NCBI GenBank assembly: GCA_044433405.1
Contig: JAWXTQ010000043.1
Location: 1 to 14,515 of the forward strand
Length of the DNA: 14,515 nt
Source: CAMQVM01 sp044433405
GTDB lineage: Bacteria; Bacteroidota; Bacteroidia; Bacteroidales; Rikenellaceae
Direction of reading: 5' to 3'
In this document: positions 8,401 through 13,666 of the stretch, piece by piece
Layout: each line of letters starts with the position of its first letter
Numbering within the stretch: position 1 is the first letter of the stretch
Notes under the pieces: generated by a model
Database searches by the model: none
What the model was told of the DNA's origin: nothing
What the model saw: only the letters and a program-made list of their open reading frames with translations
Translations under genes and position numbers: made by a program

Positions 8401-8766
8401 ACCATCGTGCAGAGCATGGACACTTGGACACCTGAAAATCCTGATGCAAAATATCCTCGATATGACAGAGCCGACCAATTGGGTAAAAACAACTACTCGC
8501 GCGTATCTAGCCAGTTTGTATACAATAGTAGCTATCTAGCTTTTCGCGAAATAGGCCTAGAGTATGCTCTACCTAGAAAATTGACAGAGAAAGCAAACAT
8601 TAGCAACGCAAGTGTTATGTTCGCTGCCCAGAATTTAGGTTTTGTAACCTCAAAAGAGGCTAAACTGCTCTACTCACCAGAGGCGACAGGTGGTATCACG
8701 GGCACTAAATATGGAGGTTACGCACCCCCTAGAACCTATGTTATGGGATTAAACTTAACATTCTAG
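5401..8766 (+). CDS. SusC/RagA-type TonB-dependent outer-membrane transporter
   Basis: 1121 aa, normal length for SusC. A signal peptide spans about residues 1-27 (cut near AMA-ND). A carboxypeptidase-regulatory-like beta domain (about 43-117) starts INGVVKDEAGLPIIGATV. The TonB box region is DDVVVTSYG (121-129). The plug domain (about 133-248) contains LRGG and the SusC hallmark YIIDGQ, followed by the DIESMEVLKDAGSTAIYG block and VILVTTKKG. The rest is a 22-strand-type barrel ending in an aromatic terminal residue (LNLTF). There is no N-terminal STN signalling domain, which agrees with the lack of an anti-sigma partner. In this family the barrel imports a ligand held by the SusD lid, using TonB energy. 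The downstream sialidase suggests sialic acid or a sialylated glycan as ligand, comparable to NanO of Tannerella, but this is inference. ATGs at 5401 and 5407 are both possible starts; no Shine-Dalgarno helps decide. Confidence 0.96.
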   Translation: MIMNNLSSLLMVSLFSFSVLLSTEAMANDSPDLGAIATSKELTINGVVKDEAGLPIIGATVLVENSPNGAITDVEGGFSIAATAGSAISVQFMGFETHTFNLVEAQTLYNITLREAALQLDDVVVTSYGSRQLRSEITTSVAKVDTDVFEKGFYANPAQALTGAVAGMSVVNSTGDPTKAPQITLRGGTNFDGTGTPLYIIDGQVRDHMHHLSPDDIESMEVLKDAGSTAIYGARANNGVILVTTKKGKSGGATIGFSNRLTIKNFKSNYDFLDAGEYLHWFRKAYQNSAQVYQDASGNWQGFADISDLDGAQPYGTGNKYFGSDGLPLDGNLNSSAVWSTMKYSPELAFLLDQGWQLMKDPVYGYDIIYQDFSLQDVNINSPSISQNYQFNVTGGNDRGNYYASLGYTKDNGIIPNNYYNRLNFTFNSDYKVKDWMKSYSSLKFSTSDWSSLPLGVSSDSNYFQRILSVPPTMRKYNPNGEYILGPNVEDSNQLVNMDKLNSDINETLFDMSQSFEFNLNSDLSLRVNSNWLYDIDTRESFYQDYISRPGVVNTSRYTSASFERYLTQMYNAHLNYDKRFGEHSISAMAAAEFFDKTQLGFSASGSGAPTDDFADLGLTSSAAGIRSIDSWHTTERILSFIGRVAYNYQSKYFVEFVARQDGYSKLLGDNRFGFFPGVSTGWVFGRENFMESLSDVVSFAKLRASYGVNGNASGITPYGLQGSYSSVKYNGDVGYMLTTMPNPYLLWERTNSFDVGLDFGLLNNRINMDITYYNRMTRDKYADVPLSTSSGLSSIRTNSGELQNKGVEMSVNFKAIRSNDWSMDIGINAAYNKNVVVSLPDNGLLNNRQGGQQIYNSNGDLIWVGGYQEGQSPGTMVAFKAEGIYKDWSEIPGYLVNSGEGKTLYGPKAWAALSDSEKAKGLPITPGDVKWKDVNGDGVIDQYDQVVVGNAVPKWTGGANLGAGWRNFSLSMRMDFALGFHAYDYSTAWLMGAAQGSYNTIVQSMDTWTPENPDAKYPRYDRADQLGKNNYSRVSSQFVYNSSYLAFREIGLEYALPRKLTEKANISNASVMFAAQNLGFVTSKEAKLLYSPEATGGITGTKYGGYAPPRTYVMGLNLTF

Positions 8767-8808
8767 AGGGAAAGAGCTAAGAAAAGTTATTAATAAAAAA
8801 AATAAAAA

Positions 8809-10416
8809 ATGACAAAAATAAAGAATATATTGCTTTGGGCGTTTATGGTGGTTGCTAGTTTAACTACTCTATCATCATGCAACACCCTGGATTTAGCACC
8901 ACAAGATTGGTATGGAAGTGAGTCTTTTTGGCAAAATAAGGTGCAGGTTGAGAGTGCAATGATTGGATTGCACTACGACTTACGAGAGGATTATGGGATG
9001 TTGTTTGCCTTAGGTGAGGCTAGGGGTAGCTCTCTAAAGACAGGTACAGCCTCTCTAGGTGGAGCAAACATGGCGTGGAGCTCTCCAATCAAGGACAACA
9101 CCCTTAGAGCAGGCAATACTGGGGTATCTAGTTGGTATGGTTTGTATACAAATTTGCTACATGTAAATCTGTTTATAAAAAATGTTACTGAGGCTGACTA
9201 TCTCACCGCTCAGGAGGCTTCATTCTATTTGGGGCAGGCGTATGGACTTAGGGCCTACTACTACTTCTGGTTATACCGCACTTTTGGTGGTGTTCCAATC
9301 GTAACATCGGTTAAAATCTTAGATGGAAAGATTGTCGCTTCCGATTTATACACTGCACGCTCTTCAGCAAAAGAGACTCTTGACTTTATCAAGAGTGATA
9401 TAAACACATCTGAAGAGTATTTTGCAAATGACTACACACAAGAGTCAACAAAAGCTATGTGGTCGCTTTCTGCAACATTAGCCTTAAAAGGCGAAATATA
9501 TTTATGGTCATCAAAAGTGTCAACTGGCGATTTTAACGCTGTCAGCGCAGATGCTCTAATTGCACAAGAGGCTCTCTCTAAATTAATAGGTCGATATGGA
9601 CTTGAGAGTGACTTCCAAAACGTATTTTCTCAAAAGGGAAATAACGAAGTGATTATGACTATGCGATTTGAAGATGGCGAAAAAAGCAACAGTAATGGTC
9701 AGTGGTTGTCAGATCCAAACTATTTTATCAACCAGGCAGCCGATGAGAATGGCGACCTAATTACTACTGATGTGCTTGAACAAAATGGCTCAGGGGGCAC
9801 TTTTTACCATGAATATAAGCGCGGCTTGTATGATGCTTTTGACGATGAGGACTCAAGAAAACATGCAACATTCTACGCTTTCTATTACGAGAGAGCAGAG
9901 GATGACCTTACATGGAACAAAAGCGATCAATTTAAAGGATTGCTAGTTCGTAAAAACATAGGAATTGTTAACCTCAATGGGGTAAGGGTGTTTGAAGGAG
10001 ACATTCACATCTACCGTTATGCTGATGTGCTGCTTCTTATGGCTGAGGTCGAGAACATGCTCGGAGGTAGCGTTAGTTCGTATATCAATCAAGTGAGGGC
10101 TCGCGGTTATGGTGATAATTGGGATTCGTCACTATATGGATATGTTGATGAGTCGTTTGCCGAAAACGAAAGAGCAATTCTCCTAGAGCGCGATAGAGAG
10201 TTTGTACAAGAGGGCAAAAGATGGTTTGATGTGGTACGCCTAAGAGATAGTAACGGCAAGTCGTTAGTGTTTAACAAGGATGTTAACTACTATACGACCC
10301 TAGGTGAAACGCTCTATCCTATCATTAGTGAGAGTGATAGTCACATGTTGTTGTGGCCTATAGACAATACAACATTAAGCAACGATCCTCTTCTCGTTCA
10401 GACTACTGGCTATTAA
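8809..10416 (+). CDS. SusD/RagB-type surface glycan-binding lipoprotein
   Basis: 535 aa, typical for SusD. A lipoprotein signal peptide ends in the lipobox LSSC with Cys24 as the lipid-bearing residue, followed by the familiar NTLDLAPQ start of mature SusD proteins. The N-terminal helical (TPR-like) part includes the conserved GQAYGLRAYYYFWLYRTFGG segment. The C-terminal part holds YADVLLLMAEVEN, INQVRARGY, the block ILLERDREFVQEGKRWFDVVR, and the closing pattern LWPIDNTTLSNDPLLVQTTGY. It forms the lid over the SusC barrel and binds ligand on the cell surface. The gene follows susC by 42 A-rich bases, so the two are surely co-transcribed. With the sialidase next door it could be a NanU-like sialic-acid binder; the sequence alone does not prove the ligand. 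Confidence 0.95.
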   Translation: MTKIKNILLWAFMVVASLTTLSSCNTLDLAPQDWYGSESFWQNKVQVESAMIGLHYDLREDYGMLFALGEARGSSLKTGTASLGGANMAWSSPIKDNTLRAGNTGVSSWYGLYTNLLHVNLFIKNVTEADYLTAQEASFYLGQAYGLRAYYYFWLYRTFGGVPIVTSVKILDGKIVASDLYTARSSAKETLDFIKSDINTSEEYFANDYTQESTKAMWSLSATLALKGEIYLWSSKVSTGDFNAVSADALIAQEALSKLIGRYGLESDFQNVFSQKGNNEVIMTMRFEDGEKSNSNGQWLSDPNYFINQAADENGDLITTDVLEQNGSGGTFYHEYKRGLYDAFDDEDSRKHATFYAFYYERAEDDLTWNKSDQFKGLLVRKNIGIVNLNGVRVFEGDIHIYRYADVLLLMAEVENMLGGSVSSYINQVRARGYGDNWDSSLYGYVDESFAENERAILLERDREFVQEGKRWFDVVRLRDSNGKSLVFNKDVNYYTTLGETLYPIISESDSHMLLWPIDNTTLSNDPLLVQTTGY

Positions 10417-10426
10417 TCCTAAAGAT

Positions 10427-10474
10427 GATATTCTACAGAGTTGCCCATATAGTTGGATAACTCTGTAGGATATT
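10427..10474 (+). promoter_or_regulatory. Long hairpin between susD and nanH
   Basis: Arms 10427-10442 and 10459-10474 pair over 16 bp (14 Watson-Crick pairs and two G-U pairs) around a 16-base loop that can form a further small CCA/TGG stem. A loosely T-rich stretch follows (TATTGTATTTTTAC), weaker than a classical terminator. It may lower read-through into nanH, protect the 3' end of susCD mRNA, or be a processing site. nanH starts about 40 bases downstream, and I found no clear separate promoter for it. Confidence 0.75.
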
Positions 10475-10515
10475 GTATTTTTACACTTTTGATAGCAACA
10501 ATAAAAATATTTAAT

Positions 10516-12168
10516 ATGATAAATTTAATGAGAAAGATTGTTTTATTATTATCTCTGTTTTTGGCCGCAGGTTCAGCCATAGCGCAAAATCTAGAGAAAG
10601 TTATGGTAAAAAAGAGCCATATCCCAGTATTAATTGAGCGCGAAGATAATCCCATCTTCTATATTCGTATAGATGCACCAGATTATCAAAACTTGACTAA
10701 TATTTCATTTAGCTTTAAGGATGAGAGCAGCGCAGATAACATTAAGAGTGTAAAGCTTTACTATTCAGGAACAGAATCAGCACAGCGTTCTAAAGAGCTA
10801 TACTATCAGCCAGTTGAATATATTAGCCGAAACACTCCTGGTAAAACACTTAGCGCAAACCCATCATACAGCATTTTGGTTGATCAAATCAAAAAACCTA
10901 AGAGCTCGCTACTCTCTTTTGATTGCGATGTTAAGCTATATACAGGGGTAAATTATTTTTGGATTAGCATTGAAATGAAGCCTGAAACATCACTATTAGA
11001 GAGTTTTATTGCTGACATCGAGAGTGTAAAACTTGATGGTCAACCCCAAACAATACACAAAGCTGCCGAAAAAGAGAAGGTACACAGAATGGCTATAGGA
11101 GTGCGCCACGCAGGCGACGACAGCTCTGCATCTTACCGTATCCCTGGAATGGTGACAACAAACGACGGTACACTACTTGGAGTTTATGACATTCGCTATA
11201 ATAGCAGCGTTGATCTTCAAGAGTTTATTGATGTTGGTTTGAGTCGCAGCACCGACAAAGGACAAACTTGGGAGAAGATGCAAAAAATCATGGAGTTTGG
11301 AGAGTATGACGGATTACCAAAATTCCAAAATGGTGTAGGCGATCCAGCAATTTTGGTAGACAAAGAGAGCGGCACAATTTGGTGTATTGCAATTTGGTTG
11401 CATGGCGTTGGCAATAATAGAGCATGGAGTAATTCAGGACAAGGCAATAGCATAAACGAAACTGCACAGTTAATGCTCACAAAGAGCGAGGATGATGGTA
11501 AAACATGGAGTGAGCCTGTAAACATCACCAATCAGGTTAAGGATGAATCGTGGTTTTTACTTCTTCAAGGACCAGGCAATGGTATTACTATGAGCGATGG
11601 TACTCTTGTATTTCCAATACAGTACATCGACAAAGATAGAATGCCACATGCAGGAGTTATGTATAGCAAAGACAAGGGTGAGACATGGACAATACACAAT
11701 CCAGCCCACTCAAACACCACTGAGGCACAAGTTGTAGAGGTAAGTGAGGGCGAACTGATGTTAAATATGCGTGACAACAGAGGAGGTAGTCGCTCAATAT
11801 ATACCACCAAGGATTTAGGAAAAACATGGACTGCTCACCAATCTAATCGCTCAGCTTTGCAAGAGTCGGTATGTATGGCAAGTTTGATTAAAGTTGAGGC
11901 TAAAGATAATGAACTTGGTCGTGATATTCTGTTCTTTTCTAATCCAAACACAACTAGTGGTCGTCACTCTATCACCATTAAAGCTAGTTTAGATGGAGGT
12001 AAGACATGGAAAGAATCAAACCAATTACTTCTAGACGAAGCAGCAGGTTGGGGATATTCAAGTTTGTCGCTTGTAGATAATGAGAGTGTAGGCATTCTCT
12101 ACGAAAGCAGTCAAGCCCACATGCTATTCCAAAGAATTAAAATCAGCGATATAATCAAAGAGTTATAA
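10516..12168 (+). CDS. nanH: Exo-alpha-sialidase (neuraminidase, GH33, NanH type)
   Basis: 550 aa exported enzyme that releases terminal sialic acid from glycans. I start at ATG 10516; ATG 10528 (MRKIVLLL) is equally possible. The frame is open further upstream, but only from a TTG inside the hairpin. The signal peptide ends near SAIAQ (residue 24). The N-terminal sialidase-associated beta domain (about 28-185) precedes a six-bladed propeller. Visible hallmarks are the RIP motif (Arg208), Asp233 in YNSSVDLQ (likely acid/base), Asp276, Glu403 in TTEAQ, Arg419 in MRDNRGG, Arg483 in SGRHS and the nucleophile Tyr514 in WGYSS. Five Asp boxes follow S/T-x-D-x-G-x-T-W: 245-252, 324-331, 384-391, 431-438 and 491-498. 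All expected catalytic residues are present, so the enzyme should be active. It closely resembles Bacteroides and Tannerella NanH from memory of those proteins. Confidence 0.96.
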   Translation: MINLMRKIVLLLSLFLAAGSAIAQNLEKVMVKKSHIPVLIEREDNPIFYIRIDAPDYQNLTNISFSFKDESSADNIKSVKLYYSGTESAQRSKELYYQPVEYISRNTPGKTLSANPSYSILVDQIKKPKSSLLSFDCDVKLYTGVNYFWISIEMKPETSLLESFIADIESVKLDGQPQTIHKAAEKEKVHRMAIGVRHAGDDSSASYRIPGMVTTNDGTLLGVYDIRYNSSVDLQEFIDVGLSRSTDKGQTWEKMQKIMEFGEYDGLPKFQNGVGDPAILVDKESGTIWCIAIWLHGVGNNRAWSNSGQGNSINETAQLMLTKSEDDGKTWSEPVNITNQVKDESWFLLLQGPGNGITMSDGTLVFPIQYIDKDRMPHAGVMYSKDKGETWTIHNPAHSNTTEAQVVEVSEGELMLNMRDNRGGSRSIYTTKDLGKTWTAHQSNRSALQESVCMASLIKVEAKDNELGRDILFFSNPNTTSGRHSITIKASLDGGKTWKESNQLLLDEAAGWGYSSLSLVDNESVGILYESSQAHMLFQRIKISDIIKEL

Positions 12169-12196
12169 TAATTATATTAGGGTAACTATCATGTAT

Positions 12197-12243
12197 AATT
12201 ACCTTTATCTACTTTTCGAAGAACTAAGTAGATAAAGGTAATT
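12197..12243. terminator. Probable bidirectional terminator between nanH and yqeY
   Basis: Perfect 18-bp stem (12197-12214 with 12226-12243) and an 11-base loop, placed exactly between two convergent genes. The stem is A/T-rich at its base and has no long T-run beyond it, so termination efficiency is uncertain. GGTAA at 12181-12185 can pair with TTACC at 12199-12203 and would compete with the main stem. The eight bases AAGTAGAT of the right arm (12226-12233) recur at 12251-12258. Confidence 0.75.
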
Positions 12244-12264
12244 TCAATATAAGTAGATCTTATT

Positions 12265-12714
12265 TTAAGAAAGCAACAATTTTACTTTTGCTGCTATATC
12301 TTTGCCATCCGCTTTGCCAGCGAGTTGTTTTGATGCCAAACCCATAACTTTTCCCATCTCTTTGATAGATGAAACTCCAGATGTTGCTATAATATCTTTT
12401 ATCGCAGCCTCTAAAGCGTTATCATCAAGCATCTCAGGTAAAAATTCTTTTAGTACATCAACTTGCGATAATTCATAATCAGCAAGGTCTTGTCTGTTTT
12501 GTTGAGTATAAATTGCAGCTGAGTCAGAACCTTGTTTGGCTAGCTTCTGAATAATCTTTATACACTCGTCATCTCCTATTTCGCCATTGCTTGTACCAGA
12601 TGTTTTGGCTTCAATTATATACTTTTTCACATTTCTTAGGGTCTCAAGGCGAATTTTTCCTCTATTTTTCATAGCACCCTTAATTCCCTCATTTATTTGA
12701 TTCTCGATGTTCAT
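12265..12714 (-). CDS. yqeY: GatB/YqeY domain-containing protein
   Basis: 149 aa, the usual length of stand-alone YqeY proteins, which resemble the C-terminal tRNA-interacting domain of the amidotransferase subunit GatB. Visible family features are an N-terminal helical part (residues 1-90) with LRNVKKYIIEA, and LADYELSQVDVLKEFLPEML around residues 80-99. The C-terminal small domain carries SIKEMGKVMG and AGKADGK, typical of the YqeY/GatB tail. The precise cellular role is not established; tRNA-dependent amidation is suggested only by homology. I choose ATG 12714 (MNIENQI). An upstream TTG-started extension runs into the promoter and is not conserved. It is convergent with nanH and divergent from the tRNA run. 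Confidence 0.93.
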   Translation of the reverse strand: MNIENQINEGIKGAMKNRGKIRLETLRNVKKYIIEAKTSGTSNGEIGDDECIKIIQKLAKQGSDSAAIYTQQNRQDLADYELSQVDVLKEFLPEMLDDNALEAAIKDIIATSGVSSIKEMGKVMGLASKQLAGKADGKDIAAKVKLLLS

Positions 12715-12744
12715 AATAGTGATTTTTTTAAAATTAATACTCCT

Positions 12745-12778
12745 CAAAAGTAATATTTTTTTCTAAATATTTTGCAAA
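12745..12778 (-). promoter_or_regulatory. Predicted yqeY promoter
   Basis: On the minus strand TACTTTTG (12752-12745) matches TAnnTTTG exactly, and TTTG (12778-12775) serves as -33 box. The 22-bp spacer is a little long. The leader to the ATG at 12714 would be about 25 bases. The -33 box abuts that of the divergent tRNA promoter. Confidence 0.55.
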
Positions 12779-12801
12779 TTAAAAAAAATCATCTATCTTT
12801 G
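12771..12801 (+). promoter_or_regulatory. Promoter of the tRNA-Thr/Tyr/Gly run
   Basis: TTTG (12771-12774), a 19-bp spacer, then TATCTTTG (12794-12801) form a full match to the Bacteroidota vegetative promoter. Transcription would start about 30-35 bases before the first tRNA. Confidence 0.8.
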
Positions 12802-12841
12802 CACCGTCTTAGAAAGAGAGACACACGTTATTTAATTCTTT

Positions 12842-12915
12842 GCCGATGTAGCTCAGTTGGTCAGAGCAGCTGATTTGTAATCAGCAGGTCGTGGGTTCGA
12901 ATCCCTCCATCGGCT
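12842..12915 (+). tRNA. tRNA-Thr (anticodon TGT)
   Basis: 74-nt cloverleaf. The 7-bp acceptor stem GCCGATG pairs with CATCGGC, the discriminator is T, the anticodon stem GCTGA/TCAGC holds loop TTTGTAA with anticodon TGT (reads ACA), and the T-arm has GTTCGAATC. The 3' CCA is not encoded and must be added after transcription. It is the first of three co-directional tRNAs. Confidence 0.97.
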
Positions 12916-12942
12916 CAAAGGTTTTAATGTTAAAGTAGTGTT

Positions 12943-13025
12943 GGGGAGATACCAAAGTGGCCAACTGGGGCAGACTGTAAATCTGCTGGCGTACGCCTTC
13001 GTAAGTTCGAATCTTGCTCTCCCCA
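12943..13025 (+). tRNA. tRNA-Tyr (anticodon GTA)
   Basis: 83-nt class II tRNA. Acceptor GGGGAGA pairs with TCTCCCC, the discriminator is A, the anticodon stem GCAGA/TCTGC holds loop CTGTAAA with anticodon GTA, and a long variable arm with paired core GGCG/CGCC follows, as expected for bacterial tRNA-Tyr. The T-arm contains GTTCGAATC. CCA is not encoded. It lies 27 bp after tRNA-Thr. Confidence 0.97.
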
Positions 13026-13051
13026 CAACAACAAAACATTTTAAACCATTT

Positions 13052-13080
13052 ACAGAAACAGCTCAGTTAGTAGAGCACAA
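13052..13080 (+). pseudogene. Degenerate 5'-half copy of tRNA-Gly
   Basis: These 29 bases match the first 29 bases of the tRNA-Gly at 13092-13120 at 25 positions, exactly 40 bp upstream. The acceptor 5' strand, D-stem and most of the D-loop are recognisable. Changes hit acceptor positions 1 and 3 and turn the D-loop GG into AG. After CACAA the similarity stops, so there is no anticodon arm, T-arm or 3' acceptor strand. It cannot fold as a tRNA and looks like the remnant of a tandem partial duplication. It should be co-transcribed with its neighbours. Confidence 0.8.
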
Positions 13081-13091
13081 AAAAACATTTT

Positions 13092-13164
13092 GCGGAAATA
13101 GCTCAGTTGGTAGAGCACAACCTTGCCAAGGTTGGGGTCGCGAGTTCGAGTCTCGTTTTCCGCT
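13092..13164 (+). tRNA. tRNA-Gly (anticodon GCC)
   Basis: 73-nt cloverleaf. Acceptor GCGGAAA pairs with TTTCCGC, the discriminator is T, the anticodon stem CAACC/GGTTG holds loop TTGCCAA with anticodon GCC (reads GGC and GGT), and the T-stem is GCGAG/CTCGT with one G-T pair. CCA is not encoded. It is the last functional tRNA before the terminator. Confidence 0.97.
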
Positions 13165-13167
13165 CAC

Positions 13168-13196
13168 AAAAGCTTCTCAGTAGAGAGGCTTTTTTT
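13168..13196 (+). terminator. Rho-independent terminator of the tRNA run
   Basis: AGCTTCTC (13171-13178), loop AGTA, then GAGAGGCT (13183-13190) give an 8-bp stem with one G-T pair, followed directly by seven T (13190-13196). It starts six bases after the tRNA-Gly. Confidence 0.9.
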
Positions 13197-13267
13197 ATTT
13201 CACCATTTCTTATCAAAAAATATTACATTTTGAGAATGAACCCACTTTATCAAATAGACAAAAAAGT

Positions 13268-13303
13268 AAAAGCCTCTAAAGCGTGTCGCTTTAAAGGCTT
13301 TTT
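13268..13303 (-). terminator. Terminator behind tRNA-Glu, probably bidirectional
   Basis: AGCCTCTAAAGCG (13271-13283) pairs with CGCTTTAAAGGCT (13287-13299), with one internal mismatch and a 3-base loop. T-runs lie on both sides: TTTTT at 13299-13303 for the plus strand and AAAA at 13267-13270, which reads as T on the minus strand. It sits one base past the 3' end of the minus-strand tRNA-Glu and would also stop any read-through from the left. Confidence 0.85.
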
Positions 13304-13304
13304 G

Positions 13305-13376
13305 TAGTCCATAGGGGAATCGAACCCCTATTACAAGAATGAAAATCTTGCGTCCTAACCGTTAGACGAATGGACC
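13305..13376 (-). tRNA. tRNA-Glu (anticodon TTC)
   Basis: 72-nt cloverleaf on the minus strand. Acceptor GGTCCAT pairs with ATGGACT, giving a G1-T72 wobble at the top, and the discriminator is A. The anticodon stem CAAGA/TCTTG holds loop TTTTCAT with anticodon TTC (reads GAA and GAG). The T-arm is AGGGGTTCGATTCCCCT. CCA is not encoded. It has its own promoter and terminator. Confidence 0.96.
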
Positions 13377-13409
13377 GTCTTTTGAATAAGATTTTCCTTA
13401 ATTCGAGTA

Positions 13410-13440
13410 CAAAGGTAGTGCTTTTTTTTAGAATTGCAAA
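13410..13440 (-). promoter_or_regulatory. Promoter of tRNA-Glu
   Basis: On the minus strand TTTG (13440-13437), a 19-bp spacer and TACCTTTG (13417-13410) make a complete Bacteroidota promoter, with the tRNA 5' end 34 bases past the -7 box. Confidence 0.8.
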
Positions 13441-13628
13441 TTTTTATGAATCTTTTTTGTAATTTTCTTCACTCATTTCTCATTTATCACACATAAACAC
13501 TTTACTCACAAGTGAATATAAAATATAAAATTTTTCGATTTTTAGCATCAAATATAGAAACGCAGCACTAAACAACAAACATTCAGTGCTATCAAAAGAT
13601 AAAATTTTTAATTCTGCTATATTTTATC

Positions 13629-13636
13629 TACTTTTG
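13629..13636 (+). promoter_or_regulatory. Predicted -7 element of the obg promoter
   Basis: TACTTTTG matches TAnnTTTG exactly, 30 bases before the obg ATG. At the expected -33 position (13606-13609) there is only TTTT instead of TTTG, so the promoter is less certain than those of the tRNAs. The rest of 13441-13666 is AT-rich and shows no gene. Confidence 0.5.
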
Positions 13637-13666
13637 TGCTTTATATAAATTATTTATACTATAAGC

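Noticed and set aside
10453..10515. Upstream extension of the sialidase reading frame
   Set aside because: It would start at a TTG inside the hairpin and put about 25 extra residues before a normal signal peptide. ATG 10516 or 10528 fits better.
11217..11810. Two minus-strand open frames opposite nanH
   Set aside because: Shadows of a clearly conserved sialidase; no promoter or protein similarity.
12715..12747. TTG-started extension of yqeY
   Set aside because: It runs into the predicted promoter and gives residues not found in the family; ATG 12714 yields the usual length.
12938..13307. Short plus-strand open frames across the tRNA run
   Set aside because: They translate tRNA sequence; the RNA genes explain the region.
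13598..13628. Inverted repeat GATAAAAT / ATTTTATC before obg as an operator
   Set aside because: Only 8 bp, almost all A and T, with a 15-bp gap in very AT-rich DNA; not distinguishable from chance.
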